A stretch of 64,000 nt of DNA. Source: Mixophyes australis. Taxonomy: Eukaryota > Chordata > Amphibia > Anura > Limnodynastidae. The position numbers and the translations under genes are program-made. The notes beneath the pieces were generated by a model that saw nothing but the letters and a program-made list of their open reading frames with translations, was not told the DNA's origin and made no database searches. This document shows positions 57,813-64,000 of this stretch, piece by piece; the first letter of the stretch is position 1, and each line of letters opens with the position of its first letter. The DNA lies in NCBI GenBank assembly GCA_036250195.1, contig JAVHZZ010000010.1, forward strand, positions 81,017,257 to 81,081,256, given 5' to 3'.

Positions 57813-58633
57813 CTCATTCTAAATAACATTTTTTGCCACTTGCCCCCTGCGTTGACACAAAAGACATAAAAGAGATAATAAAGCATGAAAAGCATCATGT
57901 ATATACAGCCAAACAACATATATATTACTCCAAGTGAGTGGCTTCAGCAGTAGGATGGAGAAAGAAATATGGCAGAATAAACTTAGAAAACAATACAGAA
58001 CTTTCTAAGTAAACAGTTGGGATGGACATAACCTGACCCAGGAAGTAAAATAGTCCTTTATCCCTTACACAATTTATCACAAGAGCTTCCTAGAAAGCCT
58101 CTCACGAAAGAGATCATTAATGTCTACAGTGAAACCTGTGCACACTATTACTAGTGACAATGACTGCAAATCTATCACATTTTATTGATCACAGTATGAA
58201 ATGAAACAGCAATTTTTCTTTATATACAAATATAAGATACTGTAATAATATATTTATGTATTTGGAAATATACAAGCAATCCTTTAGTAAACCATTTGTC
58301 ACAGAACATAAGAATGTAGACATCATTGTTAATAGGTAACACTTATTCCACAGGTTGTAAATTAGCTTTAGTTTAGATTCTCCTTGGCATCGCTCTTTAG
58401 CCATTGTGTGATCAGATGATTTACAGGCTAGTCACATGTTACACTACATGGAATGTGGAATGTGGAATGTGGAATGTATTATGGAAGTGACTATGCTACA
58501 TCCAAACATCTGTCTTGTACCCCCATGTAGCATTTTACCATTTGACATGTACACAATCACCTGTTATAGTAACCTGCTGAATGTAGTTATGTGAAATTTG
58601 TTTTTGTTTTATATCATTTAATAGGATATAATG
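57813..58633. other. Non-genic spacer
   Basis: AT-rich, with four tandem copies of the 7-mer ggaatgt at 58450-58477. No gene recognised. Confidence 0.5.
58450..58477. repeat. Four tandem 7-mers (ggaatgt)
   Basis: Perfect 7-bp periodicity over 28 bp. Confidence 0.95.
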
Positions 58634-58908
58634 CATACTTGCCAACTCTTTCGCAATGTCCGGGAGACTCACGAAATTCGGGTTGGTCTCACGGACTCCC
58701 AGGAGAGCTGGAAAATCTCCCGCATCCCGCAACTGCGGGGCTAAAATGATGCGATTTGCGGTGAATCGCGTCAATTTTGCCCTGCGACAAAACGACATAT
58801 TTGACATAGGGACGAGACCAAAATGACGTGATTCACCGTGCCCCGCCCCCTCCGCCCTCTAGACACGCCCCTCTCCCGGATACAACTTGCCAAAGGTAGG
58901 CAAGTATG
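58634..58908. mobile_element. Inverted-tip miniature element (catacttgcc family), copy 2
   Basis: It starts catacttgcc and ends ggcaagtatg, with internal aatgtccgggagactcac and aatctcccgcatcccgc shared with the copy at 19580. It is CpG-richer than its surroundings and codes for nothing. Confidence 0.8.
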
Positions 58909-59635
58909 ATGTAATGTCTAATATCTATATGTGTTTATGTCATGCCATAAGTGTAATATAAATGACCAGAGCAGCCAGCACGTTTGTATATTCACTCCGG
59001 TTAGTTCCAGGATCCAATAGTCTTGTGTACAGCAGGGTAATTACTCCACGGGTTATGGCCCAGGTCCATTCTCACATATGCACTGTAGATGTATGCTATG
59101 TGTGGTTGGCGGAAGTTACATCACTGCCATCCACTTGCTATTCAGGAAGTGCTGGCGGACAGGTAATACCTGGCCGCCATCTTCAGTCCTCAGTATATAC
59201 CACACCGTAAACACATGTTCTCACAGTTCTCCATCGTCTTGTCCTTGGTTTAAGCTCAGACAGTTCTACATGTACGCTGCTTTATTTTTCCCCATTCTTT
59301 TCTTTCTTTTTCCAAATGCTCCATTTTATACATTTTGGCGCGTTAACAATCTTAACATAAAAATGCAGTATAAAAACCCAAATAAGCAAAGTTTGGTACC
59401 ACATAATCTTCCACAATACAAATCTTGGTGGAGTGTTAGTTCTCGCTTGGTCTTAGACATGTCTTGAGGGCTGTGTTTTTCCATTACTCAGGAGGCTTTC
59501 AGACCATTTGGGGCATATTATCAAGTTGTATTTCATTTGGAATGGTACACAGAGAAATACTGCTGGTACCAGGGTCATAGCAGGCACCAGTATCAAGGAT
59601 ACTGTTATTTGTTGATATTATTATCTAAATACAGA
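58909..59635. other. Non-genic spacer
   Basis: Open frames near 59078-59467 carry no recognisable domain. Confidence 0.45.
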
Positions 59636-60596
59636 CCAAAAAGAAAAAGCAGCGCTGAATAGTGATATATAGGTGTGGCCTTAACTAGAAAAATCAAAAG
59701 AAAACCATGGCAGGATACATAAAACCAGAGATAGTAGTATATAAAAAAAAATATTTTTAATGTCTCAATAAATATAATACATAGGCCTCAAAAAATAGAT
59801 TATATCTTTGCTAAAGTCTGGGTTCAACAGACGAAACGCGTCAGGTGTTTTACACTGGGATCAGTTTCAGTTATCTGATATTAGACTCATTTTATATTTA
59901 CACTGGTACCAGTTTTTGTCCTTCCAGGATTTATGAATCTTAATTGATCTAATTGGAACTTGCTACTAATGCTGAAATCAATTTCCAGTTTTGTGCATGT
60001 TAAGACCTACTCACCTTTGCTAATACTAACGTTACTGACGGCGAGACAACATACTGGTAATGTTCTCTGACGGTTGTGTGCAGAGCACCCGGCTGGAGTC
60101 ATAAGCTGGGAGCTGCAGCATTGACAATTAAGTGAGTTTTAGCATTTATTTCCTATTCAAGTCCTTTGCCAGTGACATTCCATCAGGATCTGGACGTGGA
60201 ATACCATCAAAATACCAGCATTACTTTGATTACTATATATCTTTCAACTTATGGGCCGATCTGCTGGATATTTTGGAGGGATTTTATTGTGATTATATCT
60301 TTATATGAACTACCATAAATTTACTAGTTACATGGACACACTCATCAATTTAGTCCGTTTATAATCACCATTTGTGATTTAATTTACAGTATACAGCTTT
60401 TAGTCCCAGTGTTTTTTAAATGTTTAGTTTCAATTACCAATTTACGAGGACTATGTATTGTACTTATTGAGACATTAAAAATATTTTTTATATATTATTA
60501 TCTCTGGGTTTTATGTATTCTGCCATGGTTTCCTTTAATTTTTCTAGTTAAGGCCACACCTATATATCACTATTCAGCACTGCCTTTTCTTTTTGG
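59636..60596. mobile_element. Inverted-repeat element, 961 bp, long arms
   Basis: The left arm (ccaaaaagaaaaagcagcgc through atatataggtgtggcctta to ttttaatgtctcaataa) is matched in reverse by the right arm (ttattgagacattaaaa to taaggccacacctatatat to cttttctttttgg). Arms are roughly 160 bp each. The interior holds gacgaaacgcgtcagg, a small palindromic CpG word seen in other frog repeats. No transposase frame is present. Confidence 0.87.
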
Positions 60597-61022
60597 ATTG
60601 TGGTTGTTTTTGATTAGGGACTAGCAATTGGCCCTGCTTTGCAGCTGCGATTTGTGTTTATTTGGTGTGGTGCAGCCCAGCGCGGGATTCCTTTTTCTTT
60701 TCATTATTATTTAAATACTGGAACATAGCACATATTACAGCATTTTCTGGTCTCAGGCAGGTGATACAGCTGCATGATGTGAACAGCAGACATAGAGCCC
60801 TTTTTCTTGCACCTCATTACAAATAGAAGACAGGGTGGGATTGTTTCATAAAATTAAATCTGATTTAACCGCAATTTTTTCATTAGTAAAAAGCACACCT
60901 TTGTAATAAAATAAACTCTAATGATATATAGAACTTTGGACATGAAATAAAACATTTTATATGTGTTCCGTTAAGAACCACTTCTGTCATTGTAACAACT
61001 CTTAGTCATAAGAGATAAGAGG
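60597..61022. other. Non-genic spacer downstream of SIGIRR
   Basis: AT-rich, no feature recognised. Confidence 0.45.
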
Positions 61023-61028
61023 TTTATT
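61023..61028 (-). promoter_or_regulatory. SIGIRR: Candidate SIGIRR polyadenylation signal
   Basis: AATAAA on the minus strand lies about 270 bp after the SIGIRR stop codon. Confidence 0.5.
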
Positions 61029-61299
61029 GACCTGAAATGTCACTTCCTTTTTCTTGAGCCAGTTCATATTAATTTTTATCCTGGTACGAGGGGCGAACAG
61101 CCTTCAGCAATCTCACCCATGGTAGGTGTACAGTAAGAGCTGGGGGCCTGGGATCTGCCTGGGAATGAGTATAATTGTGTTACATTACTGTCCCTCTCCT
61201 GCACATCACCTATATCACAGCATTAACACTTCTTTCACATTAATGTCTCGACTCTTATTGGTCTCCTCAACTCCCTTCCCTTTCTCCTCACTTTTCTTC

Positions 61300-61463
61300 C
61301 TATAGTTCAGGCTCAGTCATCAGACAGTAATAATCTGCCCTAGCGGAGTAGTTCCGTGATCCTAAATCTGAGATGTCCACATCTCCTGAGGGTTCTCTGT
61401 CTACTGCATGTGTCTCTGGGGCCATCCGGGGAGGTGGAGCCTTATAGAGGTTCCTTCGCACAC
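61300..61463 (-). CDS. SIGIRR: SIGIRR last coding exon
   Basis: Minus-strand acceptor tcccag|gtgtgc; stop TAG at 61302-61300. It encodes [16 protein letters not shown], then [18 protein letters not shown] and a short end, the conserved cytoplasmic tail after the TIR domain. Confidence 0.96.
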
Positions 61464-63181
61464 CTGGGAGGAAAGTACAATAGTAAAGTGATAGCTAAAA
61501 AAATATAGACACAAAGCGGTCACAGGCGAAAGAGAGTAATCTCAATTAGGGAAGAGTAGGAATTGATGTAAAAGGGGATGAAAAGATGGCATGTCCTACC
61601 TAGGTCTCCGTCAGGGTCAGGATCAGCAGCCTCACTGCTAACAGTCAGCATAGGATCCTTATCATCCTGACATTGAGTCTGAGGGTCGCCTTTCCCATCT
61701 ACTAGAGAAATCTTTCGAGGAAGAGCAAGTCGCAGCTCCTTCCAGAATTCAGACGCTGGAGACTGTACAAAATGAAGGTACATGGCACAAGGACTCATGT
61801 TATGCAGGAGGTTATAGTTACAATATGGTGAAACAATCTGCATGCGTTATTGGTGCACAGGGGCAGCGACTAAACAATCTTGGATTGAAGGCCAATGTGG
61901 TGACACGACACAGTTCTGCTACCTCCCAAATCCATCACACCTACCACAGAGTCCGCCTTCCACAGCAACGTTTTCAGCGTCCCTCTCTGAGAGTTCAAAA
62001 GCTGGGTGACTTCTGCGGGCACATCCTTGTACTGATTCTCAAACAGGATAAAGATAGGCCTGTGTGAGATCTCCAGCAGGCGGAACAAACCGTCCCTAAG
62101 TACAAGGTACACCCTTCATTAAATTATTATTCTAGAACAGTGCAATAAACATGCAAATGTAACAAAACATGATATTCCAGGAAAACATGTCACTCAATAA
62201 AGCAAAAAGAGCCCTGTGCATTCAGGGGCGGCCAATCCTAAAATGAAAAACACAACCAGGGGGTAAATGTATCAATCTCCGGTTTTGTCAACTCGCGGGA
62301 GTTCGTCGAGATGACAGCTTAAATTTAAAGCGGCACTGCCTTGTAAAGGGAAACTTCCCTTCACAAGGCAGCGCCGCTTTAAATTTAAGCTGTCATCTCG
62401 CCAAACTCCCGCGAGTTGACAAAACCGGAGATTGATACATTTACCCCCAGATCTTTTTATACTCGTATGGAAATGCAAATGGAAATGCATTTAGAATTTG
62501 ACTGCCAGCTTTATTGATTTGCCCTAGGAGACTATGCTCATATATTACAAGAAATGTTTTTTAGTTTTGCATAATGCAACTATTTTTTTTTTATTTTTTT
62601 TTTAATGATTTATTTTTTCTCATGAATAAAGTATACTGTAAAATGTACAGTCATAGAAAATTTCTAGAATCAAAGTATTAACAAGAAAGTTGTACATATG
62701 GAGGGACATTTATGACAAGTGTTGCATCGATAATGCAAAAAAACACACTGTCATCAGTCACTCAGACAATTACTTTAGTTTTTCAAAATGTTTCAGAAAA
62801 ATCACAGAATATATCTGGTTGTTCCCTATGTTCCCAATGAATGGAGGTTTCACGTACACACACCTGGGGCTAGATTTACTAAGCTGCGGGTTTGAAAAAG
62901 TGGAGATGTTGCCTATAGCAACCAATCAGATTCTAGCTATCATTTTGTAGAAGGTACTAAATAAATGAAAGCTAGAATCTGATTGGTTGCTATAGGCAAC
63001 ATCTCCCCTTTTTCAAACCCGCAGCTTAGTAACTCTAGCCCCTGAACATTAAATAAATATATCAACAGACAAACTCACCTAAAGCTGTTTTGGCACCAGT
63101 CCTGTTCTAGATATGCCAGTGACAGAACCACTATCAGGCGTCGGCTACGGCTGACGTTCATAAGCAGTTCAGCAGAAGGTT
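61300..63181 (-). CDS. SIGIRR: SIGIRR (single-Ig IL-1R-related receptor), last four coding exons
   Basis: SIGIRR (TIR8, IL-1R8) is a single-pass receptor that dampens IL-1-family and Toll-like receptor signalling through its TIR domain. Exons, in transcript order: 63181-63079, 62095-61945, 61762-61600, 61463-61300. All introns are GT-AG and the phases fit, giving about 193 codons. The first two exons encode the C-terminal half of TIR ([54 protein letters not shown]). The third has [13 protein letters not shown] (TIR box 3, FW) then [15 protein letters not shown] and DPDPDGDLG; the last has [19 protein letters not shown]. Human SIGIRR has the same order with [15 protein letters not shown] and [19 protein letters not shown]. 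The Ig, transmembrane and N-terminal TIR exons must lie beyond 64000. Partial at the 5' side only because of the window edge. Confidence 0.97.
61600..61762 (-). CDS. SIGIRR: SIGIRR exon with TIR box 3 and tail
   Basis: Acceptor ttttgtacag; donor ctag|gtagga. It encodes [18 protein letters not shown], then the acidic [15 protein letters not shown] tail and DPDPDGDLG. Confidence 0.97.
61945..62095 (-). CDS. SIGIRR: SIGIRR TIR-domain exon
   Basis: Acceptor gtacttag; donor gtg|gtaggt. It encodes [39 protein letters not shown] and WKADSV. Confidence 0.97.
62259..62448. mobile_element. Near-perfect palindromic miniature element in a SIGIRR intron
   Basis: The left arm starts gggggtaaatgtatcaatct and runs through acagcttaaatttaaagcgg; the right arm is its reverse complement to agattgatacatttaccccc. 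Arms are about 90 bp around a tiny loop near 62350. Confidence 0.92.
62866..63042. mobile_element. Palindromic miniature element in a SIGIRR intron
   Basis: The left arm ggggctagatttactaagct continues through ttgcctatagcaaccaatc; the right arm mirrors it to agcttagtaactctagcccc. Arms are about 75 bp with a loop of some 25 bp. The start lies 37 bp from the donor of the exon at 63079. Confidence 0.93.
63079..63181 (-). CDS. SIGIRR: SIGIRR TIR-domain exon (first seen)
   Basis: Acceptor ttaactgtag; donor tttag|gtgagt. It encodes [20 protein letters not shown] and [15 protein letters not shown] box 2 flank and following helix. It starts with two bases of a codon from an exon off the window. Confidence 0.96.
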
Positions 63182-63410
63182 CTACAGTTAACAAGAACAA
63201 ATTCGTGTTTAAGTTTGTTCAGTAGATAAAGATGTATGGGAAGTCTGTCAGTGCTGTGGTATTGTGGCGAGGTCACATGACTCCGGGCAAGCTGGGTAAC
63301 TGTAAGGCTGCATAATTGTTCTCTATGGATTTGTGGTCAGAGGTTTTATTTAAGTGGTGACATTAAACAGACTATATGAGGTCATTTGGATTAGTGGTGA
63401 AATTACCAGC
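63182..63410. other. SIGIRR intron sequence
   Basis: No recognised feature. Confidence 0.5.
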
Positions 63411-63835
63411 TATACACAGTGAGTATATAAAGTGTACACCCTTATTGAAATGGCAAGTTCTTTTGATGTCTGAAATCTAGATAAATCATGTCAGACCTTT
63501 TTCCACTTTTAATGTGACCTTGCAACCAACAAAATTGAAATGGAAAACAAATGGACAATAGTTAGATAAAAGAAGTGAAAATAAAAAAAACTACAATACG
63601 CTGGTGTACAAAACCCTTTCATAATGGCTGTAGTGGTGTTCAGAGTCAACCAATCACATTCAAAATCATGTTCAAAGGTAATTAGCATACACCTGCCAGT
63701 AATAAATGTGATTGTGATTGACCCCAAATAAAGATCAGCTCTTCCTGTAGGATTTCCTTGTAATTTCCTTAGTTGCCTCTTACTGGAATAGTTGTGATCC
63801 ACAAGGAGCTATCAAACCATCTATCTGATCTTATT
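63411..63835 (+). mobile_element. End of a Tc1-like DNA transposon (noncoding)
   Basis: The words tataaagtgtacaccctta, ataaatcatgtcagacctt, ccacttttaatgtgacct, gtggtgttcagagtcaacc and ctgattgac-like tgtgattgaccccaaata are, from memory, typical of the left end of a Tc1-like family in frogs and fishes. The transposase and the other end are not visible before 64000. Confidence 0.5.
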
Positions 63836-64000
63836 GTTGAATTGTATTGCATCTTGCTTTACTACAGTGGTCAGGGAACAGGGGTAAATTATCCCAAATG
63901 GGGTAAAAATGAAATTCCTGGGGGTAATGCTGCCAATTCACACGCTGTCAGTTGGATTGTAGACCCCTTTAAATGTGAAATTGCTGTTGTACCAGAAAAG

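Overview
This is a transposon-rich vertebrate nuclear window. Its repeats (tRNA-headed SINEs with an ATG-rich tail, many short inverted-repeat elements, an L2-like and an L1-like LINE, a Ngaro/DIRS-type retroelement, Tc1 and hAT elements) point to an amphibian, most likely a frog. The group is an inference; the genes below are read directly from spliced exons.

Two protein-coding genes can be supported, in convergent orientation. PKP3 (plakophilin-3, a desmosomal armadillo protein) lies on the + strand with twelve coding exons from 24215 to a stop at 38574. All splice sites are GT-AG and all phases agree; only the 5' coding exon(s) are not found. SIGIRR (the single-Ig IL-1 receptor-related inhibitor) lies on the - strand with its last four coding exons from 63181 down to a stop at 61300. 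These encode the C-terminal part of the TIR domain and the tail; the Ig, membrane and N-terminal TIR exons are beyond the right edge. PKP3 beside SIGIRR is also the human 11p15.5 order, so the block is conserved synteny.

Layout: 1-24214 is noncoding, with a TTAA-flanked inverted-repeat family (3876, 4434, 15981), SINEs, a dead Tc1 transposon (10131-11308) and a 5'-truncated L2-like LINE (19890-20695). 24215-38574 is PKP3, whose introns hold hAT miniature elements, an L1-like relic and nested SINE/LINE tails. 38575-61300 is the intergenic gap, almost wholly mobile DNA: a fold-back element with telomere-like repeats (41054-41544), a hAT inserted in a SINE (42059-42612), a second LINE (45345-46990), a decayed Ngaro-like element with a hydrolase ORF (50350-53880), a 2.6 kb non-autonomous hAT (54469-57094) and a 1 kb inverted-repeat element (59636-60596). 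61300-63181 is SIGIRR, with two near-perfect palindromic elements in its introns, followed by the end of a Tc1-like element.

The two genes act separately: PKP3 in epithelial desmosomes, SIGIRR as a brake on IL-1/Toll signalling. No prokaryotic-style system, CRISPR array, tRNA gene or intact rRNA gene was seen. The most informative novelties are in the mobile DNA: nesting order, exact target-site duplications, the fold-back element with a telomere-like core, and the degraded SGNH-hydrolase ORF.
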